Source: JANLSE01 sp038214135
GTDB taxonomy: Bacteria; Chloroflexota; Chloroflexia; Chloroflexales; Roseiflexaceae
NCBI GenBank assembly: GCA_038214135.1
Contig: JBBQSD010000042.1
Location: 1-44,247, forward strand
Reading direction: 5' to 3'
Length of the DNA: 44,247 nt
The translations under genes and the position numbers were made by a program. Positions 33,600-42,247 of this stretch are shown one piece after another; position 1 is the stretch's first letter; the number at the start of each line of letters is the position of its first letter. Under the pieces are notes generated by a model that was not told the origin of the DNA, did no database searches, and saw nothing but the letters and a program-made list of their open reading frames with translations.

Positions 33600-35996
33600 A
33601 TGATATCGCTCACGCACCATCCCGTCGACAACCGCGTGGCCACAGATTCGTCTCCGAGCGAAGCACTGCGCGACACGGTCGCACGGATCTGTGCGCGCAT
33701 CCCGCCCCTGTGGGAGCTTCCCAACTATGTTGCGGTCAATCCATTCCTCGGTTTTTCGGGTCAACCACTCAGCGATACTGCGCGCATCCTCAGCAATGGG
33801 CTTGGCGCACATGTGCTGCCATCGATCGAGTTCTATCGCGCACAGTGGGCATGTGGCGCATTTGGCATGGCCGAACTGCGCCAGGCAGCTCAGCGGGCCA
33901 ACCGCAATCCAGAAACACTCGCCGCCATCCTGGCAGGCACCAACGCGATGCCGATACGTCTGGCAAGCGACACGCTGACGTTTGCCGAGCGGCGCGATGA
34001 TCACGATCACAGCAACTGGCATGCGATCGCAATCCGCCATATAACGCAGTGGTGTGCGGTCTTTACAGGTAAGGGGCTGGCGCGCTGGAATCTGCCCCAT
34101 ACCGCTGATGGTCTCTATCCATCCTGGCGTGCAGCAGCCCAAACGGACCGAACGCTCGAACTTGAAGGGCTGCACGGCTGGCGGTCATGGGCCAAGAATC
34201 TGCCAGAATCGGCAGAAGACGCGCTTACGACCATGCTCGAAACCCTGCATCTTCCCGACCATCAGCACGAAGACTATCTGTACCGATTGTTCGGCGGTGT
34301 GTTTGGGTGGGCTTCGTTTCTCCGCCGTGCAACGTGGGAGCGCGGTACTGCTGAACCAGGTCAACTGCGTGATCTGTTAGCCATACGGATCTGTGTTGAT
34401 GCCGGTATCGAACTCCTCGCCCCGCCTCCCCACGCAGTCCGCGCACCTGTCCCACGGGCCATGGTTGCGGATGAACAGATTCTGGTCATCTTTCAGGACG
34501 CATTCGAGAATGCGTACGTCCGCCAATTAGGTGATTCGTTGCTGCCGCCAACTGTTCAATCACCCGAACGGCCTGCAGTCCAGGCGCTCTTCTGTATTGA
34601 TGTGCGCTCCGAAGTATTCCGGCGCCACCTGGAGGCACAGGGGCAACAGATGAGCACCCTTGGGTTTGCGGGCTTCTTTGGCGTCGCCCTGACTTGGCAC
34701 GCTGCTGCTGATGAACCTGGCAGCGCACGCTGCCCAGTGCTCCTCAAACCGGGCATCCAGGTCATATCATCCAGCAATGATCGATCAAAAGTAGCCAGGA
34801 GTATCCTGAAAGAGCTGCAAAACGCACCAGCAAGTGCATTCTCATTTGTTGAAACGGTTGGGCTAGCCTATGGGTTCCGCATGGCATGCGATGCATTCAA
34901 CTGGCAATTAGAATCGCATTCGCATGAGCACAGCCTGCCCTTCACCATCCAGCAGACCAACACTGACCGTATGACCCGCACAATGCAGCGGGATGTGGCG
35001 GCAGGAATCCTCAAAAATGTTGGCCTGCGCACCCTCTTCGCGCGGATTGTGTTACTCTGCGGGCATGCCAGCACCAGCGAGAATAATCCCCACGCTGCCG
35101 CACTCGATTGCGGTGCCTGTGGTGGCCATAGTGGTGCGATGAATGCCAGGGTTGCTGCAGCACTGCTGAACGATCCCGCCGTGCGACACGAACTCACAAC
35201 AATCGGCTGGCAGATACCAAGCGACACATGGTTCCTGCCCGGATTACACAATACAACCGTCGATCATGTGCAGTTGCTCGATACGGATCAGGTTCCTGCG
35301 AGCCATCAGGCCGATCTGCGCCAATTAGCGCGCTCACTGGAGCAAGCTGGCGCTCTGGCTCGTGCTGAACGAGCGCCAGCACTTCAGCGTACCACGCAGC
35401 CACAGCATGTGCTCGACCATGTCCGTCATCGCGCCCGCGACTGGTCCGAGGTACGGCCGGAATGGGCGCTCGCACGCAATGCGAGCTTTATTGCCGCTCG
35501 GCGCCTCCGTACTCGGGGTGTCAACTTGGATGGACGCAGTTTTCTCCATGAATACGATTGGACCACCGACCCCGATGGTTCGATCCTGCAGCTGATCCTC
35601 TCAGCCCCAATGGTCGTCGCCTCGTGGATTAATCTGCAATATTTCGCGTCGACGGTCGATAACACCATGTTCGGATGTGGAACCAAAACGCTGCACAACC
35701 GGATTGGAACACTGGGTGTTGTGCTGGGCAATGGTGGTGATCTGCGCAGTGGCCTTACCCTTCAATCGGTTCAAGCGGCTGATGGGCACTGGTATCATCA
35801 GCCACTCCGCTTACAAGTGGTGATCGAAGCGCCCCAATCAATGATTGAAGCGGTACTGGAACAGCAACCAAACGTCAGAGAACTGTTCGAGAATGGTTGG
35901 GTACGTTTATTCGCGCTCGATCCGAATAGCTGCACACTGGTACGGTGGTTCCCAGAGTCGCAATGGGAAACAGTACAGAGTGAGCCTATAATCTAG
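33600..35996 (+). CDS. dabA: DabA: zinc-binding subunit of inorganic carbon transporter (DUF2309)
   Basis: A 798-residue cytoplasmic-side protein of the DUF2309 family. Counting from this start, the putative zinc ligands are Cys332 and Asp334 (in ALFCIDVRSEVFRRHLE), His489 (CGHAST) and Cys504 (LDCGACGGHSG). The spacing Cys-X-Asp and His-X14-Cys matches the four ligands shown for characterised DabA, which resembles a beta-carbonic anhydrase. IPPLWELPNYVAVNPFLGF near the N-terminus is also typical. ATGs at 33594 and 33600 and GTG at 33579 are possible; AAAGGA fits the 33600 start best. With DabB it converts CO2 to bicarbonate coupled to ion flow, feeding carbon fixation or anaplerosis. Confidence 0.93.
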   Translation: MISLTHHPVDNRVATDSSPSEALRDTVARICARIPPLWELPNYVAVNPFLGFSGQPLSDTARILSNGLGAHVLPSIEFYRAQWACGAFGMAELRQAAQRANRNPETLAAILAGTNAMPIRLASDTLTFAERRDDHDHSNWHAIAIRHITQWCAVFTGKGLARWNLPHTADGLYPSWRAAAQTDRTLELEGLHGWRSWAKNLPESAEDALTTMLETLHLPDHQHEDYLYRLFGGVFGWASFLRRATWERGTAEPGQLRDLLAIRICVDAGIELLAPPPHAVRAPVPRAMVADEQILVIFQDAFENAYVRQLGDSLLPPTVQSPERPAVQALFCIDVRSEVFRRHLEAQGQQMSTLGFAGFFGVALTWHAAADEPGSARCPVLLKPGIQVISSSNDRSKVARSILKELQNAPASAFSFVETVGLAYGFRMACDAFNWQLESHSHEHSLPFTIQQTNTDRMTRTMQRDVAAGILKNVGLRTLFARIVLLCGHASTSENNPHAAALDCGACGGHSGAMNARVAAALLNDPAVRHELTTIGWQIPSDTWFLPGLHNTTVDHVQLLDTDQVPASHQADLRQLARSLEQAGALARAERAPALQRTTQPQHVLDHVRHRARDWSEVRPEWALARNASFIAARRLRTRGVNLDGRSFLHEYDWTTDPDGSILQLILSAPMVVASWINLQYFASTVDNTMFGCGTKTLHNRIGTLGVVLGNGGDLRSGLTLQSVQAADGHWYHQPLRLQVVIEAPQSMIEAVLEQQPNVRELFENGWVRLFALDPNSCTLVRWFPESQWETVQSEPII

Positions 35997-36091
35997 CGCA
36001 ACAGCGTGAAGCACCTCCTCGCGAGCACGAAAAGCGGCCACCTGAAAATGAACCTGCACCACTCGTCGGTGCTCTACAAGCTGGAGTAATT

Positions 36092-36949
36092 ATGAGCCAA
36101 GCGTATCAGGGCGCATGTATTATCCTTCCGACCAAGCACGCCAAATCGGTGGCGATTGCGCCACCGTTCTGGGAAAGACTCGGCGCAAGTGTGCTGGAAT
36201 ATCTTGTTGATACCGATACGCTTGGCACATTTTCTGGCGAGGTGGAACGCGAAGGCAATGCGCTGGAATGTGCACGACGCAAATGCGAATGGGGATTGGA
36301 TTTGTTGGGTGACCAGGCGGAATATGGCATTGCCAGCGAAGGCAGTTTTGGGCCGCACCCGTTTATCCCATTTCTGCCCTACGATCAGGAGATTTTGTAT
36401 TTTATTGACCGCAAACGCAGCTTTCATCTCCACATGGTTCATTGTAGCGACAAAACAAACTACCGGATGCAGGCACTGGGTTCATTCGAGGAACTACAAA
36501 AATTCGCCAATTCGGGGCAGTTTCCATCTCATGCACTGATTCTTCGTCCGAACAATCGCGGAAACAGCAACCTCTTATTCAAAGGGATTGATACGCAAGA
36601 TGCGCTTGAACATGCATTTACGGAATCACTCAAGCGTTCCACCGATGGTCAGGTTTGGGTGGAGACGGATATGCGGGCGCAGTATAATCCATCGCGCATG
36701 ACCGCTCTAGGTGAGCTTGCCGATAAATTAGCAGAGCGCCTCGCCACTTCATGTCCTTCTTGTGCCTTGCCAGGCTGGGGCAGGATAGACGCCGAGAAAG
36801 GCTTACACTGCGAATATTGTGATCAAGCCACTGAAATGGTTGCCCATGAGATATATGGCTGTGTGCTTTGCGATCATACCGTGCGACAACCCCGCGCCGA
36901 TGGACGTAAAGCAGCACCACAGATGTATTGTGGGTGGTGTAACCCATAG
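36092..36949 (+). CDS. DUF6671-like protein with C-terminal zinc ribbons
   Basis: A 285-residue soluble protein. The first 200 residues include ATKHAKSVAIAPPFWERLG-like and GSFGPHPFIPFLPYDQEIL segments that match the DUF6671 family as I recall it. The C-terminal 75 residues hold three pairs of cysteines, CPSC and CEYC, then CVLC and CGWC, which should bind one or two zinc ions. ATG at 36092 has GGAG 5 bases upstream. Function is unknown. It follows dabA by 95 bases on the same strand; a functional link is not evident. Confidence 0.7.
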   Translation: MSQAYQGACIILPTKHAKSVAIAPPFWERLGASVLEYLVDTDTLGTFSGEVEREGNALECARRKCEWGLDLLGDQAEYGIASEGSFGPHPFIPFLPYDQEILYFIDRKRSFHLHMVHCSDKTNYRMQALGSFEELQKFANSGQFPSHALILRPNNRGNSNLLFKGIDTQDALEHAFTESLKRSTDGQVWVETDMRAQYNPSRMTALGELADKLAERLATSCPSCALPGWGRIDAEKGLHCEYCDQATEMVAHEIYGCVLCDHTVRQPRADGRKAAPQMYCGWCNP

Positions 36950-37075
36950 AGCGTAGACAGATCACCGTATCGGCCACATTTGTTGGTTGCCTACTCGCGC
37001 CGCGCTGCTACCCGTAGCGACACATATTGCACGAGGAATCGATACTACGGCAGTCATAAAGGTTGCACTCCGTAG

Positions 37076-37345
37076 TCGTATGCTTCTCGCGGTGTTTGTG
37101 TTGGTAATCATGCTGGCCGCCTGTATGGGCAAGTCAGAAAGCAGTATTGGCGGCGACGACTGGTGCGGGTGACAACCATCATGCGCTGTGGCACGCACAC
37201 CGCGCTGAAAACCGCGCGCCAAGGCCTTGGCCTGAGTGGACACATCAACACGGCGTTTATTGAGCGATTGAACCTGACCATCCGCCAAAGCGTGGCCGCC
37301 CTGGTCCGTCGCACCTGGTCGACCGCCCAAACGGCTTCTCGATGA
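37076..37345 (+). pseudogene. IS transposase C-terminal fragment
   Basis: This frame is open from a TAG at 37073-37075 and reads RLYGQVRKQYWRRRLVRVT, then GLGLSGHINTAFIERLNLTI and RQSVAALVRRTWSTAQ. INTAFIERLNLTIRQ is the C-terminal DDE-transposase motif with the catalytic Glu seen in several IS families of Chloroflexota and Cyanobacteria; I do not assign a family. After TWSTAQ (about 37333) the frame runs into reverse-strand zwf sequence, so the fragment is cut there. No ends or inverted repeats are visible. Bases 36950-37075 hold nothing recognisable. Confidence 0.78.
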
Positions 37346-37808
37346 TCACACGCGTCCAGCCCTGGCCATTGGCTTCGTTGGGTTGCCCGCTTAATCCCGC
37401 CGCACCAAGCTGCGCCACAATCCGTGGGTAGGCATCGGGTGGTGTGGCAAGGTAGAACAGTCGGTTGCCACCGTTTGGCGCGCCATGCTCGTTATCGCTG
37501 CGAGCGAGCAGTGCCTTCAGATCGGCATATCCCTGCGGGTCATCGAAGCCGGATTGATGGTAGCGAATGCTCGTGGCGAACCCAGCCCAGTCGGCGTTGT
37601 TAATCGGCTGCGAGCGTGAGAACGATGTGACACCCGCGCTGAGTTCGTCACGGAACTGCGCATCGCTCTTCGGGCGCCGGGCAAAGCCAACAAGCGTGAA
37701 ACCGTCGGGCAGCAGGCCGTCGCGGCACAGGTTGTAGAGCGCTGGTACTAGCTTACGTTGGGTCAGATCGCCGGACGCGCCGAAAATAACAACCGTTGTT
37801 GGTAACAT
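37257..37808 (-). pseudogene. zwf: Glucose-6-phosphate dehydrogenase, truncated at the IS fragment
   Basis: ATG at 37808 (AAGGAAG upstream) starts MLPTTVVIFGASGDLTQRKL, the NADP-binding motif of glucose-6-phosphate dehydrogenase, and the protein continues in family-like fashion through LFYLATPPDAYPRIVAQLG to RVIIEKPFGR, the conserved substrate/coenzyme loop. At about 37333 homology stops and the frame runs 25 codons into the transposase fragment before ending. About 158 of some 490-510 residues remain, without the catalytic His motif, so activity is lost. It was the last gene of the tkt-HAD-zwf series. Another zwf copy elsewhere in the genome may replace it. Confidence 0.88.
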
Positions 37809-37834
37809 GCTCAATCTTCCTTTTGTCACAAATC

Positions 37835-38581
37835 CTAGTGCGCTTCGCGCTGATGATGGTCGATTCGCAAACGTACAACCTCTGGCAGCGTATTCGGGTC
37901 GTCTACCACCCACGAGCGGGCCAGCAGCTCTTTGTCGCGGAACTTCTGGCGGGTCAGCGGTGTCGTCACTGCAATGACATTCATGCCAGCAGCTAGGCCA
38001 GCCTGCACGCCGGTCGGTGAGTCTTCGATAACCAGACATTCGCCTGGTGGCACACCAAGCTCGTGCGCCACCAGCAGGTAGATCTCTGGGTCTGGTTTGC
38101 CGTTCTCCACATCGTCGCGCGAGGCAACAAACTGAAAGGCGTTCTCCAAGTCCAGCACACTGAGCACCCGCTGAACCTGCGCACAGTACGACATCGTTGC
38201 CAGTGCGGTCGCACGCCCCTCCTGCCGCACGGCATGCAGTAGTTCGATGGTATGCGGCCACCGGGCGGCGCGCAAGACCGCCGGGTCGAAGAGCATCTGA
38301 TCGTAGATCTCTAGCCGCACCTGGACAAATGCCTGCCAGGGCGTATCCACATTGAACTCTTCCCTGCGCGCCTGTGCGGCGGCTTCTAACGCGAAGCGCT
38401 CGACCAAGGCCATTGCCACCTCACGCCGCGATAACCCGACGAGATCGCCAAAGGCCAGGCGCACCAACTCTTCATCGAGCTCGGGGCGCAGTACGGTGGC
38501 GGCGCGGGCGTAGGAGCGCGCTTTGATTTCCTCGGTCTCAACCAGCGTTCCATCAAGATCGAAAACGACAGCTTCAATCAT
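37835..38581 (-). CDS. HAD-superfamily phosphatase, beta-phosphoglucomutase-like
   Basis: A 248-residue HAD hydrolase. MIEAVVFDLDGTLVETEE is motif I with the nucleophile Asp at residue 9 and the acid/base Asp at 11; ALATMSYC gives motif II; ENGKPDPEIYLLVAHELGV contains the motif III Lys, and VIEDSPTGVQAGLAAGM motif IV. A four-helix cap lies between residues 15 and 90, as in sugar-phosphate phosphatases and phosphoglucomutases. The ATG overlaps the transketolase stop by one base (TAATG), so it is translationally coupled to tkt. A role in sugar-phosphate turnover, for example removal of a dead-end phosphate ester, is likely; the substrate is not defined. Confidence 0.9.
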   Translation of the reverse strand: MIEAVVFDLDGTLVETEEIKARSYARAATVLRPELDEELVRLAFGDLVGLSRREVAMALVERFALEAAAQARREEFNVDTPWQAFVQVRLEIYDQMLFDPAVLRAARWPHTIELLHAVRQEGRATALATMSYCAQVQRVLSVLDLENAFQFVASRDDVENGKPDPEIYLLVAHELGVPPGECLVIEDSPTGVQAGLAAGMNVIAVTTPLTRQKFRDKELLARSWVVDDPNTLPEVVRLRIDHHQREAH

Positions 38582-40653
38582 TACTGCCTCCCAGTTGCAA
38601 GTACGACTTGGTTCTTGGCGGCGGCGACGACCTGTTCTGGCGTGAAGCCAAACTTGCGCTGTAATTCCTTGAGCGGTGCCGATGCGCCAAAGGTCTTCAT
38701 GCCGATGCGTTCGCCCGTCAACCCGACATAGCGCGACCAGCCGAATGTCGAGGCTTGTTCGACCGAAACCCGCGCAGTGATATGTGGCGGCAGCACACTG
38801 TTGCGGTATTCCTCGCTCTGCTGCTCGAACAACTCCCACGACGGCATGCTGACCACGCGGGCCGCGATACCCTCAGCCTTGAGTTGCTCATAGGCGTTGA
38901 TGCAGAGTGCAACTTCGCTGCCGCTGCCCAGCAATAGCACCTGCGGCTCGCCGTCGCTGGCATCCGCCAGTACGTATGCTCCCTGGGCAACACCCGCCGC
39001 CGATGCGTAGTTGGCGCGATCAAGCGTTGGCAGCGCCTGGCGGGAAAGAATTAGCACGGCGGGCTGGTGGCGCAATTGCGCAATCATCCGCCACGCCTCA
39101 ACAACCTCGTTGGCATCGCCTGGGCGCAGGGTGAGTAATCCGGGGATGGCCCGCAATGAGGCGATCTGTTCGACTGGCTGGTGGGTTGGCCCGTCCTCGC
39201 CAACGCCAATTGAGTCGTGGGTGAAAATATAGATCACCGGGATCTCCATCAGTGCTGCGAGGCGGATCGCCGGGCGACCATAATCGCTGAAGATCAAGAA
39301 CCCTGCCCCATATGGGCGCACTTTCGCGAGGGCCATGCCATTGAGCAGCGCACCCATGGCGTGCTCGCGGATGCCAAAGTGCATGTTGCGTCCGCCGGGG
39401 TTCGTCGGTGTGAGATCACCAGCGCCATCAAAGGTCAGCCGTGTTTTTGTGGAAGGAGCCAGATCGGCAGCGCCGCCGATCAGCCAGGGGATGTTCTGGG
39501 CCAGGATGTTAAGCACTTGCCCCGAGGCATCGCGCCCGGCAACGCCCTTGGCATCAGGGGCGAAGATCGGCAGGTTGGCATCCCAGCCCTCTGGTAACTG
39601 GCGATGCTGCATTGCGTAGAGTTGCTCAGCCAGGTCGGGATGCTGGCGCTGATATTCCTCAAACAGCGCGAACCATGCACTGCGCACACCCGCACCACGC
39701 TTGCCAATCCCGTCACGGAAATGTTCGTGCACACCATCTGGTACCAGGAACTGCGCATCCTCCGGCCAACCATAATTGCGCTTGGTCAAGCGGATCTCTG
39801 CTGCACCAAGCGGCTCACCATGGGCTGCGTGCGTATCTTGTTTGTTGGGCGACCCATAGGCGATATGACTGTCCACGATGATCAACGTCGGTCGGTCATC
39901 AGTATGTTTGAAGGTCGTAAACGCGCGCGTGAGCATTTCCTGGTCGTTGGCATCGCCGACACGGGTTACATTCCAGCCATAACCAATAAAGCGGGTCGCA
40001 ACATCCTCGCTGAAGGCCCAAGCGGTATGGCCTTCGATGGTGATCTTGTTATTATCGTAGATCCAGCACAGGTTCGCGAGCTTAAGGTGGCCCGCCAGCG
40101 ATGCCGCCTCGCCCGAAATGCCTTCCATCATACAGCCATCGCCCGCAATGGCGTACACATCATGGTTGAAGAGATCGAAGCCAGGCCGGTTGAAGTACGA
40201 TGCCATCCAACGCCCGGCAAGCGCCATGCCCACACTGGTGGCAACGCCCTGACCAAGTGGGCCTGTTGTCGTCTCTACGCCTGATGTCCAACGATATTCG
40301 GGGTGGCCAGGACATTTACTGTCCAGTTGTCGAAAGCGCTTAATGTCGTCGAGTGAAACGGAAAGCTCGCCTTGCACCTCGTACTTGGGGTTGACGGCCT
40401 TGACCCCGGTGAGGTGCAGCAGTGCGTAGAGCAGCATCGACGCATGACCAGCCGACAACACGAAACGGTCACGGTTGGGCCAAATCGGATCATTGGGGTC
40501 GAAACGTAAGAATTGCTGCCACAAACAGTAGGCAACCGGGGCCAGCGCCATGGGCGTGCCAGGGTGACCAGAGTTTGCTGCCTGGACAGCGTCCATTGCC
40601 AATGTGCGTATCGTATTGATACTCGTCTGCTTGATCGTTGCGAGATCTGCCAT
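38581..40653 (-). CDS. tkt: Transketolase
   Basis: A 690-residue thiamine-diphosphate enzyme that moves two-carbon units between ketose and aldose phosphates in the pentose phosphate pathway and Calvin cycle. AANSGHPGTPMALAPVAYCL is the N-terminal motif with the catalytic His; TTTGPLGQGVATSVGMALAG and VYAIAGDGCMMEGISGEAAS form the TPP-binding site, and IYDNNKITIEGH follows. In the second half, FGIREHAMGALLNGMAL and THDSIGVGEDGPTHQPVEQI are characteristic. ATG at 40653 has AAGGAGC 7 bases upstream. It is first in a coupled series with the HAD phosphatase and zwf remnant. Length is normal. Confidence 0.96.
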   Translation of the reverse strand: MADLATIKQTSINTIRTLAMDAVQAANSGHPGTPMALAPVAYCLWQQFLRFDPNDPIWPNRDRFVLSAGHASMLLYALLHLTGVKAVNPKYEVQGELSVSLDDIKRFRQLDSKCPGHPEYRWTSGVETTTGPLGQGVATSVGMALAGRWMASYFNRPGFDLFNHDVYAIAGDGCMMEGISGEAASLAGHLKLANLCWIYDNNKITIEGHTAWAFSEDVATRFIGYGWNVTRVGDANDQEMLTRAFTTFKHTDDRPTLIIVDSHIAYGSPNKQDTHAAHGEPLGAAEIRLTKRNYGWPEDAQFLVPDGVHEHFRDGIGKRGAGVRSAWFALFEEYQRQHPDLAEQLYAMQHRQLPEGWDANLPIFAPDAKGVAGRDASGQVLNILAQNIPWLIGGAADLAPSTKTRLTFDGAGDLTPTNPGGRNMHFGIREHAMGALLNGMALAKVRPYGAGFLIFSDYGRPAIRLAALMEIPVIYIFTHDSIGVGEDGPTHQPVEQIASLRAIPGLLTLRPGDANEVVEAWRMIAQLRHQPAVLILSRQALPTLDRANYASAAGVAQGAYVLADASDGEPQVLLLGSGSEVALCINAYEQLKAEGIAARVVSMPSWELFEQQSEEYRNSVLPPHITARVSVEQASTFGWSRYVGLTGERIGMKTFGASAPLKELQRKFGFTPEQVVAAAKNQVVLATGRQ

Positions 40654-40894
40654 GATCGGCTCCTTGCGCTGTTACGCGCTATAAGTATTTGGATGACGCG
40701 CATGCATTGGCATCACCCAAACAGTGTAGGAAGGTACGCCGCGTCATTGAGGCTGTACCTTGCACTACCATTGTTTACTTCCGCAATTCACACCAGGCTG
40801 CACCAGGCAGCGCGATGTTTTGCTGCGGATCACATAACCAGGTCATTAAACCCGGCGCGTATGAGGTACCCATTGCGCAGATCTTACCGGCGGG
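40654..40894. other. Intergenic region upstream of transketolase
   Basis: The 241 bases between the subtilase stop and the transketolase start (same strand) hold no gene that I can support. A weak GGTAC/GTACC pairing is present; no promoter could be pinned down. Confidence 0.4.
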
Positions 40895-42247
40895 TTATCT
40901 CTGTACACCCACGCCGGACATATTGGCGCTCGCTCGGGCAACTGCGTGAGCGGCATGTACCACACCAGCGCCTTGCCGCTCAACTGATGCACCCGCAATT
41001 GGCTCAGCCGATGCCACGAGCGCGGTGCGCACCTGCTGTGGCGTGATCGCCGGATTGGCCTCACGCATACAGGCAACAATGCCAGCGACCAGCGGTGCGG
41101 CAAAGCTGGTACCATTCACATGCTGATAGTGTGGCGTGATCAACTTCTGCGCCGCCAACAGCGGTTCGGCCTGTGTGTCGCCGCTAGCTCGCCGTGCAAA
41201 CAGCGCTGCAGCCTGCGCTGCTGCCACCGTTCCAGGTAACAGCGGCGCAACAACCCAGATACTTGGTGCCACTACCTCTGGTTTGATCATGCCGCCCGCT
41301 GCGCCGTAGTTACTATGCCACAATGCCCGTGCCGCATGATCGAAGCTGTTCATATCATCCAGGCCACCGACGGTTATGGCCTCTGGCGCAGTGGCGGGCG
41401 GTACCAAGCGCCGCAGCCCATCGTTCCCAGCCGCTGCTACCACCACCATATTCGCCTTGGTGAGCGCTGCGACGGCCACGTCTACGATATTGCCAGCCAA
41501 TGGCTCGATCAGATCGCCACTCACCGATAGGCTTACTATACCGACGCCAAGCTTACCGCCGTGGACGAGTAACCAGCTCAGTGCGCGGGCAATCGCCTGA
41601 TTGCCGATGCGACCAGACGGCTCGCGAACCTGGATCAGGACGAGATCGGCGTCGGGTGCCATGCCACGATAGAAGCCGTGGCTCAGCCAGCCATTACCCG
41701 CTGCTACCGTACTGGTCATTAAGCCATGCCATTGTGGCCCATCACCAGCACCCCAGCGTGGCCATTGCGGTATGTCGCTCGGGCCGAACTGTAACATCTG
41801 TACTGTTGGTGTACCAACATCAACCCATGCTCGAATGCGGTTGAGCGGGCGAATCAGGTCGGGGTGCGGGAAGAAGCCTGCGTCGATCAGCGCGAGTGTC
41901 TGGCCACGGCCCGTGTAGCGTGGATCGGCATGCATGCGCAGCGGCGTAGGTAGGGCACCAAAGGCTGCCTCAGCATCGATTGGCCAGACGCTCTGGATAC
42001 GCTCGTGGTAGGCGGCTTCGCCCCGTTCTTGGAGCGTTTCGAGCAGCAGTTGCTGCACGCAGGCCGGGCAGGCTCCATCCTGCTGACGCCAGCCGGGATT
42101 TGTGCGCAGCAAATGTTCAATGGCAGACGGGGCCAGCCAGCGGACTTCGGCAAATGCGGAATTGCTGCTCGGCCTGCCGCAGTGTGGGCAGTTGACCTGC
42201 GCCGTTTCTTGCCCGCTGGATGTCCGCAGATTATTCGGTTCAGGCAC
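40895..42247 (-). CDS. Subtilisin-family serine peptidase with N-terminal zinc-ribbon, no signal peptide
   Basis: A 450-residue S8-family peptidase. The catalytic residues are Asp122 (LALIDAGFFPHPDL), His174 (QWHGLMTSTVAAGN) and Ser381 (NGTSFAAPLVAG), with the oxyanion Asn at about 275 (VAAAGND). The first 90 residues have no signal peptide; they carry two Cys pairs, NCPHC at 20-23 and GACPAC at 60-63, a likely zinc ribbon. There is no recognisable prodomain. GTG at 42247 overlaps the debranching enzyme stop by eight bases with GGAG upstream, so it is coupled to that gene. An intracellular, perhaps DNA- or protein-docked, protease is suggested. Target unknown. Confidence 0.88.
   Translation of the reverse strand: MPEPNNLRTSSGQETAQVNCPHCGRPSSNSAFAEVRWLAPSAIEHLLRTNPGWRQQDGACPACVQQLLLETLQERGEAAYHERIQSVWPIDAEAAFGALPTPLRMHADPRYTGRGQTLALIDAGFFPHPDLIRPLNRIRAWVDVGTPTVQMLQFGPSDIPQWPRWGAGDGPQWHGLMTSTVAAGNGWLSHGFYRGMAPDADLVLIQVREPSGRIGNQAIARALSWLLVHGGKLGVGIVSLSVSGDLIEPLAGNIVDVAVAALTKANMVVVAAAGNDGLRRLVPPATAPEAITVGGLDDMNSFDHAARALWHSNYGAAGGMIKPEVVAPSIWVVAPLLPGTVAAAQAAALFARRASGDTQAEPLLAAQKLITPHYQHVNGTSFAAPLVAGIVACMREANPAITPQQVRTALVASAEPIAGASVERQGAGVVHAAHAVARASANMSGVGVQR

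Noticed and set aside
37080..37172. A 30-residue frame resembling a truncated lipoprotein (MLLAVFVLVIMLAAC)
   Set aside because: The overlapping frame reads as transposase (RLYGQVRKQYW... onwards), so the lipobox-like sequence is a coincidence.
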